A stretch of 64,000 nucleotides of DNA, taken from Erinaceus europaeus (Eukaryota > Chordata > Mammalia > Eulipotyphla > Erinaceidae). The notes beneath the pieces were generated by a model that searched no databases, was not told the DNA's origin, and worked only from the letters and a program-made list of their open reading frames with translations. A program made the translations under genes and the position numbers. This document shows positions 42,896 through 55,540 of the stretch, piece by piece; position 1 is the first letter of the stretch; the number at the start of each line of letters is the position of its first letter. The stretch covers positions 91,435,516 through 91,499,515 of the forward strand of contig NC_080171.1 in NCBI RefSeq assembly GCF_950295315.1. The letters are read 5' to 3'.

Positions 42896-43067
42896 CATAC
42901 TGCCGCCATAAGGTCTAGTGAAGATTCTCATGTGTGGTGAAGAAGAAGGGAGAAAAAAAAAAAAGCCCAGAAGTAAAGACAAAGAACAGAATTGCTCCTC
43001 CATTGAGTGAACATAGAGGGCTTTCTAGATGAGTAAATTTCTGAAAGAGAATAAAATGCTTCCAGAA

Positions 43068-43283
43068 GGGGCCAAGTGAGAGTATACTCAGTTAAGCACA
43101 CACATTATAATGCACAAGGTCCAGATTTAAGCCTGAAGTCCCCAACTGCAGGGGGGAAATTTAAAGAGTGATAAAGCAGTGCTACGGGCCTTTCTCTTTC
43201 TCCCTCTCCCTCTTTCTATCTCTCCTTCCCTTTTCGATTTCTGTCTGTATCCAAACAATAAAATAAAGAAAACAAAAACAAAA
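43068..43283 (+). mobile_element. SINE-B
   Basis: Perfect duplication AAAATGCTTCCAGAA at 43053-43067 and 43284-43298 around a diverged SINE-B with an A-rich tail. Confidence 0.88.
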
Positions 43284-43409
43284 AAAATGCTTCCAGAAAA
43301 GGGACTAGTTTGAAGAATGTCACAGAAATGGGGAAATGTAAAGTCTGGCCTACAAAAATGTTTGCACAGGGCATCCAGTTTGATTCAGAGTAAGAGAGGC
43401 ATGGGGATC

Positions 43410-43560
43410 AGGTTAGGGTAAGCTACCTGGTCTCAAATCCAGACTTTGCCACTTCCTGTCAACCTGTTCCTCATTATTAACGAAGGATAATAAATAGTGT
43501 ATCCTCACAGACTGAGGACAAAGTCTGGCATATAGTAAGCACTCAATAAAGACCAGCCTT
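43410..43560 (+). mobile_element. MIR
   Basis: 'ctcaaatccagactttgcca', 'cttcctgtcaacctgttcct', then 'gtctggcatatagtaagcac' and 'tcaataaa' follow MIR to its 3' end. Confidence 0.7.
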
Positions 43561-43701
43561 CCTCACTGCTTCTTTATCATCTTTATCATCTAGAGGAGAG
43601 TAGACTGGAAAATACAGATTTTAGGAGGTCTTGAAAGAAATCAATGTTTTAGGTTCTTTACTATAGACAAGAGAGCCAAGACTATGACATCCCCCCACTT
43701 G

Positions 43702-43702
43702 C

Positions 43703-43787
<85 letters not shown>
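43702..43787. repeat. (CT)n(CA)n compound microsatellite
   Basis: CT repeats to 43728 followed by about 59 bp of CA. Confidence 0.95.
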
Positions 43788-43789
<2 letters not shown>

Positions 43790-44155
43790 ACCAGCTTTCT
43801 TCTACTTATGTGGCCCAATTTAACATATGTGGTAAGCCACTGAGGAAAGGGACTATCTTACAGTCTTCACTGGATCTTCCCCATGTGCTTAATCAAAATG
43901 CCTGAAAATAAAATATTGCATTCATGACATATGCTGCTGGCCTTGGAGACATCATAAACACAGATGAGATAGAAGCCTGAGATTTCTGTCTTTGCAACAC
44001 CAGTTCTTGATATAATTTGGGTCCAAACTTGCCTTGAAAATCTAAAAGTTATAGTACATCCTCCCCAGAAAAATGCACAGACTTATAAAATCTTATAGAG
44101 CTTCAGAATCGTGGTGAAATCTTTAGCCTATGAAGCTAGAGAAGAATTCCAACTC

Positions 44156-44356
44156 GGGGCCGGGTGGTGGCGCATCTGGTTGAGTGCACATGTTGCATGC
44201 TCAAGGACCCAGGTTCGAGCCCCCAGTCCCTACCTGCAGGGGGAAAGCTTTTAAGTGGTAAAGCAGGGTTTCAGGTGTCTCTCTATCTCTTTCCCTCTCT
44301 GTCTCTCCCTTCCACTTCATTTCTGACTGTCTCTATCCCTTAAATAAATAAAGATA
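44156..44356 (+). mobile_element. SINE-B, young
   Basis: 'ggggccgggtggtggcgcat' head, 'ggttcgagcccccagtccct'. Duplication GAATTCCAACTC (44144-44155) and GAATCCCAACTC (44357-44368). Confidence 0.92.
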
Positions 44357-44424
44357 GAATCCCAACTCTAATCCTTACAAACATTAAGAAGCTGCACTGT
44401 CACCCTGACCCTTGGGCTCTATCA

Positions 44425-44425
<1 letters not shown>

Positions 44426-44457
<32 letters not shown>

Positions 44458-44470
44458 TATTATTATTATT
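44426..44470. repeat. (AAT)n(ATT)n palindromic microsatellite
   Basis: AAT units turn directly into ATT units, giving a self-complementary hairpin with almost no loop. Confidence 0.9.
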
Positions 44471-47400
44471 GAAGCAGTAAGGATATGCACAAGATTTAAA
44501 TACAATGTTCTTTATAAATGTTCTAAACTGGAAACAACCTAAATGTCCATGTAATGGGGAATGATTAAATGCATTCTGGAACATTCTATACAAAAGAATC
44601 TCTGTGGTCACTAAAACTTACAATGTAGATAAATATTTATTATCTATAATTGCACAAAGGGAGAGACTGAAAATAGTTCTACTTCCACAAAAAATATATT
44701 GAATATATATATACAATATATATATGTAAGAAAAAGGTCTAGAAATACAAACTCTAGGGTGTTCATGTTTTGCTATATAAATGATGCAATTATAGAAGTA
44801 TCTGCTTATCTGTTATTCCACAATAAACATGTGTTGCTTTGTATTAATAAAAAAAGGGGGGCTGTATTTTAAATATTTTAAGAACTCACACTATGTGACT
44901 ATCTCAAATGTAAAGCTACTTTGTGATAAACTTGTTTTATAATTCAGGAGCCAGACCTCATAGGTAGCATTCAAGAAAGACCCACCCCTGTTGCATTTTA
45001 TTCTCTAAGCAAAGAGCTATAGTGAGGTTCCTGGAACTTTTATGCCTTTTGTAGGAGAAAATAAAGTTATGCTTATGCTGTCTGCTAAACTTGCAATGCT
45101 TCTGCTTCCAGGCCCCATAAGAAACAAGAAGTGAGATTTCCCTGGGCTTGTCAAGGTAAATAACTAAATAAATCAAGGGGGGCTGTGAATGAGGAAGGGA
45201 GGGCAGCTGGTGCCGGAGGCACACTCTCTACTACTGAGCATCCTACTTCCTAGGGCTCAGGTTGAGGACTTGTAGGAAGAAAAGAGACAGACAGAAAATG
45301 CCTCAGGCCTGGAAGATACAGCTATATCTTGAGGACCCCGTTGTATTTCTAACAATAAAATGAAAACTACCTTATTTGGAAAACCCTTAACCAAAAGAAA
45401 GTGGGTTTTATAAGGTTAGGAAAGGTTGATTACTTCTTTATCCTGGCTCTCAAGGTCTTGGAGAACTGGCACTAGTTAAATCAGTCTGCAAGAGTTCTAA
45501 CTTGTTGGACCCTTAAACATTTGGGAAAAACTTGCTTTGGGACCAGAATGCCAAACTATCCCATGTCCTATTGCAATTGGCTATGGGTGGACGCTCAAGA
45601 GCCACCTGTTTTGTATGAATGAAGACAGAAAAATCGAGGTCAAATGCAGGTTCTGCAAAGTCAGTTCTGACTTCAAGCAACCAGCTTTCCCCCATTCAGG
45701 CTAAGGTCCTTGTATAAACACGTTGTTCAGAAGAGTACACTCCCAACTCACAACAAGTACAAATCCCAGAGCGCATCTCATGCTTAAAAGCCAAGAAACA
45801 AGCACTGAGTAGCGGCTCTAAAGCCCAAATTTTCATTTAGCCCTTACAACTCACGGAGGAGAGCATTCATTTTTGAGCAGGGAAGGGTTATGACCAGATT
45901 TACATTTGAAACAAACACTCCTGACTACTATGTGGGAAATGTGGTGTGCAGTGGAGTAAGGATGAGGTACAGAAGTCAGGGAGGAGAGGACTATAATTAC
46001 CCAGGCAGGTGACAGAGGCAAGCTGGAGCAAGGTAGTGAAACTCGATCATATTTGGAATACACACTGAAGGCAGAGCTTCAAAATGGAAGCAGTGGGGTG
46101 AGTGAGGAAGGTGGAATGTTAATCATGTCCTCTTAGAAGCCAAGAGAAGAAAGGATTTCCCTAAGATGGGAGAATTGACCATACCCATCAGTTAAAAACA
46201 TTTCACTGGATTTAACAAACTGAGTTTGAGAAAGGAGAGGGGGCTGAGAAAGTAACACACTAGTGAATGTAAAGAAGCCAAAACAAAGATTTAACTGTTT
46301 CAATCTAAAGGGGTAAGAATTTTAACTTGGGAATCACATTAATGTTTTTCATTTTCAACAAATCAAAAATTAAATCAGTCAGGATTGAGAGAAAATGTTC
46401 AAACTGAATCTAATATAAACATGCTTAACTGTATTCCAAATGAATAATGTAGCACTGTAGAAAGAAAGAAAACAAATAACTTTTAAAAACTTCACTACCT
46501 TAGACAAAAAGGAAGAACTGTAGACAACTCTTAAGTCATTTAATAGGTTTGTTTTTCACAGTGGCATGGAGTACTTATATTTAGAGGTAGACAATGTTAG
46601 ATCTGATTTAACTGTAGGATGCTCAGCTAGTGTCACAAATTGTTGCTGGGTGTAGGGGAACACCTCTATAGATTAGGTATCCAGAGCATCAAGAGTGAAA
46701 TGTTCTATGTGAGAGAAAAGGAGACACAGGGAAGAAAGGAGAAGTATGGGAAAACTTTTTTTTTTCTACTTAGGTGAAAAAATTAGGTTTTCATTTCATG
46801 ACTTTACATTACAAAAACATGATTTTCTAATTCTGATAGCTACTTTGGCTATATGAGAGAATGTCCTTGGCTTGGAGAACTAACTACACACTGAAATGTC
46901 CAGGGGGAAACGAACGTGAAATTGTCAATCAACTCTCAATTGGAGAGATAATAACAAGAAAGTAAGAGAGAGAGGGGGAGGGAGAGAGAGAGAGAGTATA
47001 TAAAGAATGATAATGTAAATGTAATGAAACACTAACACTGGCAAAGTGGAGAGAAGGATATATGGGGGTCTTGGTTACAGTCTTGATGAAAGGTAAATAA
47101 TTTTAAAATATTTACAATGCAGTGACATTTATTAAAGTATCTAGCACATAGCAATTGCTTAGCAAAGCCTGGTTTTCATTCTTCTGCTGACCAACTCTAA
47201 CCCTTGAATGTACTTTTCAATCAATAAAAGATGTGGATTTTATTGTTTTGTTCATTTCTGTTTGTTTTTGTCAACATTTAAAACTTGGGGAATTTTTACC
47301 CCTGAGCCCCTAATGCCCATGTTCTCTTGGAAGTTCAGAGAACTGGGCACCATGTGATGGACAGAAACTTCTGGTTGGTTCCATTAGCCTGCCCTTCAGG

Positions 47401-47631
47401 CATCTACCCTGGACCTGAAGTTTGCAAGGCAGATGACCACTAATCACATGAATGCAGTCATTGGCAGAAAGAAGTAACAACCTGTGTGGCTACACTGTCG
47501 CCTTGTGAAAGCAGAGGGTGTCAAGTGAGTAAAGTCAAGGAGTCAGTCCCCTCTACACTCCCCCAGAAAGTCCTGGATTGATGACTAACATGTCTTAGGG
47601 TTTCAATTTTTTTCTTTTTTGCCCCACTTAC

Positions 47632-47864
47632 CATTTAGAAACAGCTTTTCCAATTTCTTGAGCAGCTTGGCACATTGATTCAGTTGCTCCTGGAAACCCT
47701 TGGCCACATAGTAATCCACGTCGCTAGCCTGCAGCAACTCCTCAAATGTCTTAATCACGCTGTTCATATGTTGACGATAAATGACACAGATGTCATGGCT
47801 ATCCTTAATCTGCTGTCGTTGGAGGGAGAGCTCCCTGGCTTGGGACTGAACTAATGAATCGTAT
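47632..47864 (-). CDS. CDK5RAP2: CDK5RAP2 exon e4
   Basis: 233-bp exon, about human residues 1241-1319. The acceptor is TTATCAG|AT and the donor AATG|GTAAGT. It enters in phase 2 and leaves in phase 1. The product begins YDSLVQSQARELSLQRQQIK and continues into ASDVDYYVAKGFQEQLNQ and KLEKLFLNG. It is strongly conserved with human and predicted helical. This central part of the protein contributes to centrosomal scaffolding rather than catalysis. Substitutions against remembered human sequence are conservative. Confidence 0.97.
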
Positions 47865-48486
47865 CTGATAAAAGAAGGAAAAGAAAATGCTTGTACCATT
47901 TCAGAATTGAATTTCTGTGACCTTAACACTAATTGGAAAAATGACAGAGCACAATTTTTTAAAAAGCCTGCAGCTGTACAAATTTTATGCGTATGTGTGT
48001 GTATATGTGTTTGTGTGTATGTGTGTGTGTGTGTTTTAAGAAAAATTGAAACCATTCAAGGTCACTCCCTCTTTGATTTCAAAACAGCCAACAGATGCTG
48101 AAACAAAGGTTTCTTCTGCAATAATTTTAACCTTATAAAGCCCCCAATTAAAGTACAGATTGGCAGAGACACAGAAGAACAATTAACTTCCATACTTTTT
48201 TCAAAAATACTATTCTAATATAGAAACAAGTGTCCCAAGGGTCATGAGAACCACCACAAATTCTCAAGAAGGACAGGAAAAAAGAAAACCTATAAAGCAA
48301 AAAGTAAAAAAACAGAACTCTTCTCAAATAAAAAATCAAGAAAAAAATCGCAATGCCAACTACTCTATAACCTATCAGTCACTGCATTAAGTATTTTGTT
48401 TTGTTTTAATGAAATATCTGATCTTCCAAATTTTCCAACAATTGTATGAGCAATCTCTTTCACAGATGAAGAAACTGACTCATTGA

Positions 48487-48723
48487 GGGGCGAGAATGGC
48501 AGCACACCCAGCTGAATGCACATGCTATCACATGCCTAACAGGACTGACCTACAGTGAAGCAGGCCAACAGGTATCTTTCTCACCCCCTCCTCTATCTCC
48601 CCTTCCTCTCTCAATTTCCCTCTATTAAATCATATAAAAATGGGGGTGGGGTGGGGATGGCTGCCAAGAGTGATGGATTCACAGTGCTAGTACTGAGCAC
48701 CAGCAATAACCCTGGTGACAGTT

Positions 48724-48725
<2 letters not shown>
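48487..48725 (+). mobile_element. SINE-B, long form, worn
   Basis: 'ggggcgagaatggcagcaca' head and extra module 'actgagcaccagcaataacc' with 'ctggtgacag'. Its tail runs into the AT array. Confidence 0.6.

Positions 48726-48726
<1 letters not shown>

Positions 48727-48818
<92 letters not shown>
48727..48818. repeat. (AT)n(AC)n(AT)n compound microsatellite
   Basis: About 50 bp AT, 24 bp AC, 16 bp AT in sequence, grown from the SINE tail. Confidence 0.93.
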
Positions 48819-49192
48819 CAATTGAAGGTTCAGCATCTTTGTATATATTGACTCTTTGAGATCACAAGGTTAGTCCAATATTAAAAATATTTGGGACTCA
48901 AACATGACTCTGCACATGCTCTGTAATGTAATACAGAGCCAGATACCATATTCTTTTCCTGGGAGAGTCCATAGTATTTGAAGTCACTGAGAAAAATATA
49001 AATTAAGGAAAGCATGACTCATATAAACTGGGTCCTTGCAACCTGGTTCTACACATTTGCCAAAGATGATGATCCTTCAACTCAATGTGCTCTCCTTTCC
49101 CAGAAGTGACAGTAGGTAGGAATGGTGACGACCTCAGCCCCTGAGCATGCACCATAAAACATGTGTCCATGACCTAAGCATATTTCTCTTTC

Positions 49193-49539
49193 TTTTTTTT
49201 CCCCCTCCAGAGTTATTGCTGGGCTCAGTGCCTGCACCATGAACCCACCACTCCTGGAGGCCATTTTTCCCCCTTTTGTTGCCCTTGTTGTTGTAGCCTC
49301 GTTGTGGTTATTATTATTGCCATTGTTGATGTTGTTCGTTGTTGGATAGGACAGAGAGAAATGGAGAGAGGAGGGGAAGACAGAGAGGGGGAGAAAGATA
49401 GACACCTGCAGACCTGCTTCACCGCCTGTGAAGCGACTCCCCTGTAGGTGGGGAGCTGGGGGCTCGAACCGATTCCTTACGCCGGTCCTTGTGCTTTGCG
49501 CCACATGCGCTTAACCCACTGTGCCACCGCCCGACCCCC
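49193..49539 (-). mobile_element. SINE-A, long form
   Basis: Reverse-oriented, with extra module 'ccagagttattgctgggctc' at the left and near-consensus head at the right. Perfect 16-bp duplication AGCATATTTCTCTTTC at 49177-49192 and 49540-49555. Confidence 0.93.
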
Positions 49540-49977
49540 AGCATATTTCTCTTTCAACACAGGCTTATTTCTCTAAAAATGACCTTGAGGGGCAAAGATA
49601 TGGAAAATATTCCTCCCACCACTGTCAAAAACACCAGTTTTTCAGCACAGTAAAAGCCAAAAATGGTGTCCAGAAGCAAACACTACCATTCAACACATGA
49701 ATGGTAACTCACAGTGATGGGTATAAAGCCTTCACCTTGAGTACCCAACCAGAGGAAGGCAAAATCTGCTTGGCCAATTTCAGAGGACACAGATTAATGC
49801 ATGCTCACGCGCTATTATTTTCTGTGCCACTGAAGGACCTGGCTGCTTTAAGGTCAAGCCATCTCTAGTTGACAACCCGTCCCACTCATGGCAGTCTTTC
49901 CTTTCTGCATGTGAGCTCCTCTCTAGTGGCAATGGAGGGGAACTTAAAGAATGGAAGATGGCAGAAGTGGCAAGCAC

Positions 49978-50551
49978 CTTGATGGTGAGACATCTCTGAA
50001 CTTATTCTGCAGGTTACAGATTTCACTGAAGAGCTCCACATTCAAATCCTGCTCCTTCTGCAGTTCACTTTCCTTTTCCAACAACTGCTGATTAAGGCTC
50101 TCTAACATTCGGTCATTAAGCATGTCTGGGGCCAATGGATGGAGGATTTTCGTGTGTTTCACGTAACGAACTTGGTGCAAACTTGAAAAGGTCATTTCTT
50201 CTTCGTCAGTGTTGCTCTTGGGCTTGTTCAAGCCATCCTGGGCACCTTCTGTCCCACACAAAACTGTGATAACGGCCTCACTGAATTGGGAATGCTTCTG
50301 AAGCTGAAGTAGGACATTCTGGTAGACTGCAAGCTTGGTTTCCAAGTCACAGATTTTCTGCTTTAAGTTTTCTGTCTCATCTGAAGTATCAATATTCTCA
50401 GATTGATCAGTCTCAATCCCATTGATTTTGGTGGAAAGATGACTCTTAGAACTCAACTGAGTGGCTACTGAGGTTGGCTCAAGAAGATCGTGAAGATTTT
50501 CTTTGCATCTTGGTAAGATGACATGGTCATCAGGCTGGTAGATTTCAAAGT
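49978..50551 (-). CDS. CDK5RAP2: CDK5RAP2 exon e3 (large coiled-coil exon)
   Basis: 574-bp exon, the largest in the window, about human residues 1050-1241. The acceptor is TTTTCAG|AC and the donor CAAG|GTGCTT, ending in phase 2 (AG completed to AGA in e4). It opens with an acidic linker (DFEIYQPDDHVILPRCKEN), then a long heptad region (TENLKQKICDLETKL). Next comes a strongly conserved segment, CGTEGAQDGL followed by EEMTFSSLHQVRYVKH, and a second coiled coil with LFSEICNLQNKFRDVSPS. The CGTEGAQDG and SSLHQVRYVKH blocks are nearly identical to human, which separates this gene from PDE4DIP. No truncation is seen. Confidence 0.97.
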
Positions 50552-50803
50552 CTGAAAATCAAATACACACATGTCAGTTTCTCCTTTGTTGAAATTCACC
50601 CTCTATCCCTCATCAGAGCCACCACCAAGATAAGAAGACAAGAACACCCAGCTAAGCAGCCTTCCTGACTCTAGTCCTTAACTGCTCACCTCTCAACCCA
50701 TCCTCTTCCTTAGAATGTTATCTTCCTTAAAGAACACTGACACTCTAAATGATGGGTTTAAGCATGGTGGTCACCCCAACCAAAAATTAAAATTCATCAG
50801 TAT

Positions 50804-52510
50804 CCAATGCAACTAGTGCCACCATGCCTCATTTCACTTCGGACTGTATCCAGAGACACCACACCCACACCTAAGATGTCAACCCTTCAACTCTAATAGT
50901 CTGGTGAGACCTTTCCTAATACATGGGACTCCCTAGTTCCACTTCAAATGGTGCACTGCCTAACAAAGATAAAGACCCTAGATACAGACCAGGGCCTAAG
51001 GGACAGGGTACATGTGTACATCTATCCCTATGTTAGGGGAAAATAAGTACATCAAAGTAAAAGTGTTCAATAATCTGCTGTGAGTAGACTTAGACTCAGT
51101 AAGTTCAACAAGCAAGTAGAGAGACCTAAAGAAAACACCATAAAGTACCTAATCAAATATTTACTACTTAGGCCTTGATACCCTCCTCTCCTACCCCTGA
51201 CTTCACTTCCCTCAATCATTTTAAGTGTAACCTCATCAGATAAAGTAAGGACTACAAAAGTTGGATACAGGCAAGAGACTGGCTCACTGATTAATCATGA
51301 TCTTTTTGTTCAATACCAGGCCATCCCATCATCTGGAGCTCTAGTCAGTGAATCCTTGGATTACCACGAACATATGATGGGCCCAGACATCTAACAGACT
51401 CCTCTCTCCACCATCACTGGTCACTTCCACCAGGAACATCATCATAAGCCCTCCTATGGGCCTCTCTATGACCTTGCCCTCAATGTAGAGCAGCAATGAT
51501 AGGGACTGCCCCACTCTCTGTATGGAGGCTGAGTTATCCTACCCTGCCACTCGAGGAAGACTGGTCCTGAAATGAGTACAGTCGACAATGTTCCCAGCTG
51601 TGACCATGAACTGTGAGCTCAAACGGTGAGGGACACAGAGGTTACACAGGTCCTGTGCTAAATAGGGATATATATGGGCCCTAGCTAAGACTGATGGGAT
51701 TAACAGTTAATGTATTATATACTTTCTTCGTATTTGGGAGCTAATCCAGCTTTCTAGTCCTCTTCTCAACTCTGTCACCACCTTCCCAGACAACACTTTT
51801 AGTCCAATGTTAGCTATTGGGCTCAGGCAAAAATTACTAAAGTCATGGGTCCCTTGGAACGTACCTAAAATATATTTCCTAGCTTCTTCTCACACGAAGA
51901 CCCACAGTTTCATCTGCTTTATTCCTACCTCTGAGTTCCTATTTACTAAACATTTTGTCCTGCTTTATATCTTACTTCCTTTCAGCTACCAAGCTGCAGA
52001 TATTACCATGATGCCATCTTGACTTCCCTGAGCAGATAATCTCACTAATGTGTCCTAGAACCTTACCTCTCCAGAGCCCTACCCTACTAGGAAAAGACAG
52101 AAATAGACTGGGAGTATGTATCGGCCTGCCAATGTTCATGTCCAGTGTAGAAGCAATTACAGAAGCCAGAACTCCTACCTTCTGCACCCCATAAAAACTT
52201 TTGGTCCAGGGCAGTGGCTACATAGCATAATGATTATGCAGATAGGCTCTCTTTGACGCTACAAGTCACAGGTTCAGTCCCCTGCACCATCATAAGCCAG
52301 AGCTGAGCAGTGCTCTGGTTTAAAAAAAAAAAAAATTGTCCATATTTCCAGAAAGATTAAAAAAAGAAAGAAAGAAAAGAAATAGGGGAGTTTCCAACAG
52401 AGGAGATGGGACATGGGATTCTGGTGGTGGAATTATAAGTATGGAATTGTACCCCTGTTATCTTACAATCTTGTTAATCATTATCAAATAACTAATAAAA
52501 ACATTTTTTA
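50804..52510 (+). mobile_element. Repeat X, about 1.6 kb, with its own target-site duplication
   Basis: Flanked by AAATTCATCAGTAT (50790-50803) and AAAATCATCAGTAT (52511-52524), so both ends are known. It contains the conserved X blocks and an inserted SINE-D. The internal segment kept in 22290-24556 is absent ('gtgtaacc' joined to 'tcatcagataaagtaagg' near 51224-51250). Confidence 0.78.
52205..52335 (+). mobile_element. SINE-D inserted in repeat X
   Basis: 'gggcagtggctacatagcat' head, 'ggttcagtcccctgcaccat', 'agccagagctgagcagtgct', A run. It splits the X word 'ttggtccatactcccagagg'. Confidence 0.75.
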
Positions 52511-52544
52511 AAAATCATCAGTATACCCAAAATACTGAGGATCA

Positions 52545-53050
52545 AATCCTAACTCCTACTCAGAACATCTCAGAATCTGCATGGTCTAATTCCAGCCACC
52601 TTCTGAGGAACAACCTTTGTCAGAAACCATCCAGGGAATGAAACTAACCACAATTCCCTACACACACAAGACTATTTCATGACTTCATGTTTTTGCATGC
52701 AGCGTCTTCTCAGTCTGCAATACACTTGGTCTTTACTCCTTTACTTACTTCTACTAACTCCAATCAGCCTTCAGCCTTTACATTCAGATCTAATTTCCCT
52801 TCTACTGCGAGCCAGTTCCATGCCATGTACAACAGGGCGCTTCCACAGCACTTAACACATGCTATCCACAACATACATACTACACATATACATTGGAGCT
52901 CATGTAGGAATGACAAGTGGCTCCCTGATTTATTTATATGGCTTGGATATTTGGACTCTTATCTACACTGCATGCACTTCATAGAAGGAACTGGCCTTTC
53001 CACTCTGCATTCTCAATGTCTAGTACAGAAACCAGAAGTCAATGAGGTCT
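52545..53050 (+). mobile_element. L2-like region
   Basis: 'cagaatctgcatggtctaat' and 'ggaactggcctttccactct' with C/T-rich text in between resemble a long L2 3' segment. Confidence 0.45.
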
Positions 53051-53274
53051 GACAAATATTGGGGAGCTGAGTAAAGTCACATGAAAGAGCAGTTACTCCA
53101 AGCAACCATGACAGATGAGTTTTCTTCTCCTGCCCATGTCTGCCAATTTCCAAAAGGTGCCATGATGTCCCCTCATATGAGCTATTTCACTGGCACATAA
53201 CACTGCCAGAAAAAATATTTCTTACAGCTAGTTTAAGTTTCCAGAGATACAGCCGAAAAAAAAAAAATTTTTTT

Positions 53275-53400
53275 TTTGAGAGGCAAAGTGGTGGTACAGA
53301 GAGAATAAGTAGTGTTGAAGTCAAAGAGATTTGGGATCACACTGAGCCTTGCACTTACAGGGTACACAGCCTCAGCCAAGTAATTTACTATATCAAGTTC
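53275..53400 (+). mobile_element. MIR-like
   Basis: 'gtggtacagagagaataagt', 'gaagtcaaagagatttggga' and 'cacagcctcagccaagtaat' follow the MIR head and core. Confidence 0.55.
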
Positions 53401-53587
53401 TCTTTCCCAAAGAGAAGTCTACTACATCTGTTGTGAGGTTCTGATCTTGAACTTAAGTCCAGAGCTGCTATCTTTAACCATTTATCACATTGCTTGATGT
53501 CCACAAAAGTCTCGGTTTAAGACAAAAACTTGAGAACTCAAGAGACAGGAAAATGTAGTAGAAAGAATCCTTTTGTTGGGGCCAGGT

Positions 53588-53795
53588 GGTGGCGCACATG
53601 GTTAGCGCACATGTTACAGTGTGCAAGGACTCAGGTTCAAGCCCCCAGTCCCCACCTGCAGGGGGGAAGCTTTGCAAGTGGTGAAGCAGGGCTGCAAGTG
53701 TCTCTTTGTCTCTCCCTCTCTGTCTCTCCTCCCCTCTCAATTTCTAGCTGTCTCTATCCAATAAAGAGAATGCAAAATTTTTTTTAAAAAATTGC
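53588..53795 (+). mobile_element. SINE-B at the 5' side of repeat X
   Basis: Near-consensus SINE-B (gggccaggtggtggcgcaca). A target word AAAGAATCCTTTTG lies before it (53572-53585). The matching word is not after its tail but after repeat X at 55356-55369. Confidence 0.88.
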
Positions 53796-55355
53796 TAAGG
53801 GGCAATCATATAACCCAAAGTCAAAGTGCTCAATAATGGTTGAAGTGCCTAAAGAAGGCAACATAAATTCTGTAACTGATTGGATTTAAACCAAAGTAGC
53901 AGGACAGCCTAGCAGAAAGGCCAAAAGAAGACAGATCCCCAAAACCTACCTCTGGTTGGGCTCAACAAATGATACTCAACACCTAGACAACTGAGAGAAA
54001 ATCTAAGATAATAAGATGAAGAAAGGACTACAAAAGTTGGATAAGGGCAAGAGATGGCCCACTTAATAATGGCCTGTTGGGTCAATATCACACCATCTGA
54101 TCATTTGGGACCCTAGTTAGGGAATCCTTGGATTCCCATACACATATGATAGGCCTTGACCTCTAAAGGGTCCCTCTCTCCACTACCACTGGTCGCTTCC
54201 ATAAGAAACAATATCTTGTGGGCCCTCTCAGGACCTCGCCTCTAGCATAAAGCAATGACGGTAGGGAGAACCCCAGTCTCTGAAGGGAGGCTGGGGGTAT
54301 CCTATCCTGCCACTTGAAAAAGACTGGTCCTGAAATGAGTACAGCCTGCAATGCTCCTCAGATGTGACCATGAGCTATAAACTCAGACAAATAGGGACTT
54401 AGAGGTTACACAAGCTCTGGCGCTAAATATAAATATATATATGGGCCCTGGAGCGTGTGTATGGAGATAAATAGTTAATTTTAACCACATAATTATATAT
54501 ATATGAATGGGAGCTACTCCCTACCCTAATCCAACTTTCTAGCCCTTTTTTCCACTCTGACACCATTCTCTCAGACAATATTCTCATCCAACCTCAGGCT
54601 AGCTACCAAACTCAAGCAAAATTACTATAGTTGTATGCCCCCCGGAACATGCCTAAAATGGCTTCCCTAGCTTTCTTCTACCCTAAAATCCCTAATCTCA
54701 TCTGCTCTAATCCAACTTTCTGGTTCTTGTTCATTAACCATCTTGTCTCAACTTAGGTCATGTCACCTTCCAGACACCAAGCTACAGATGCTACCATGAC
54801 TCCACCCCAACTTCTCTGGGCAGATGACTTCACCAATGTGTCCTGAACCCTTGTATCTCCAGAGCTTTGGTCCACTAGGGAAAGATAGAAACGGGTTGGG
54901 GGTATGGATCGACCTGTCAATGCCCACGTTCAGCAGAGAAGCAGCTACAGAAGCCAGAACTCCTCCTACCTTCTGCTCCCCCAAAACAACCTTGATCCAT
55001 ACTCCCAGCAGGAGAAAAGTGATAGGATGAAGGTAAGAGGACTCTGCACTCCAGCTCCATCAGCACCCAGAGAGAGAGAAGGAAAAGGAGAGGGACATCA
55101 GGAGGTAGCTATGATGTCATGAATGGCTTAGAGGGAAAGAAAGGATTGAATCAGAAAAAGAAGGGGCAACTATGTATAAATGTGGACAGATAGTTGTAGA
55201 GAAGACGGTTGGCCCATGTCTACAACTTTAGGGGAACAGTGGTAGATTGCAGTGGGGAGACTGAAGATTCAGAACTCTGGTGGTGGGAATGGTGTGGATT
55301 CAAACCCCTGTCGACATGTAATTCTGTAATATAAAAATATTTTAAAAAATTAAAA
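53796..55355 (+). mobile_element. Repeat X, about 1.56 kb
   Basis: Collinear with other X copies from 'ggggcaatcatataacccaa' onward. It retains 'caacaaatgatactcaacac' like the copy at 22290-24556, and has the variant tail. It shares a target-site duplication with the SINE-B directly upstream. Confidence 0.72.
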
Positions 55356-55369
55356 AAGAATCATTTTGC

Positions 55370-55540
55370 AATCCAACAAGCCTGGATTCAAACTCCTGCT
55401 CTACTATCAACTATTTCCTGACTTTAGGTAGGTTACTTAACCTTCTCAACCTCAGCAGCTTCATTTTCAAAATGGAAACATCATCATTCACTGCAAAGAC
55501 ATGTGTTTGTTTTGTTTTTTAGGATTAAATGAAACAATAT
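55370..55540 (+). mobile_element. MIR
   Basis: 'aagcctggattcaaactcct', 'gctctactatcaactatttc', 'ttacttaaccttctcaacct', 'aggattaaatgaaacaatat' cover nearly the whole MIR. Confidence 0.75.

Larger units (their letters stand above)
37610..47631 (-). other. Intron e4-e5 (10.0 kb)
   Basis: The largest intron. Listed separately are a SINE-A, repeat X with nested SINE-B, a 15-bp tandem repeat, two SINE-B, MIR fragments and several microsatellites. 37610-39090, 41500-42820, 44500-46960 and 47000-47631 have no repeat I can name and no coding signal. Confidence 0.65.
47865..49977 (-). other. Intron e3-e4
   Basis: 2.1 kb with GT-rich and AT/AC microsatellites, a worn long-form SINE-B (48487-48725) and a long-form SINE-A (49193-49539). 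48080-48480 and 49560-49977 show nothing recognisable. Confidence 0.7.
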
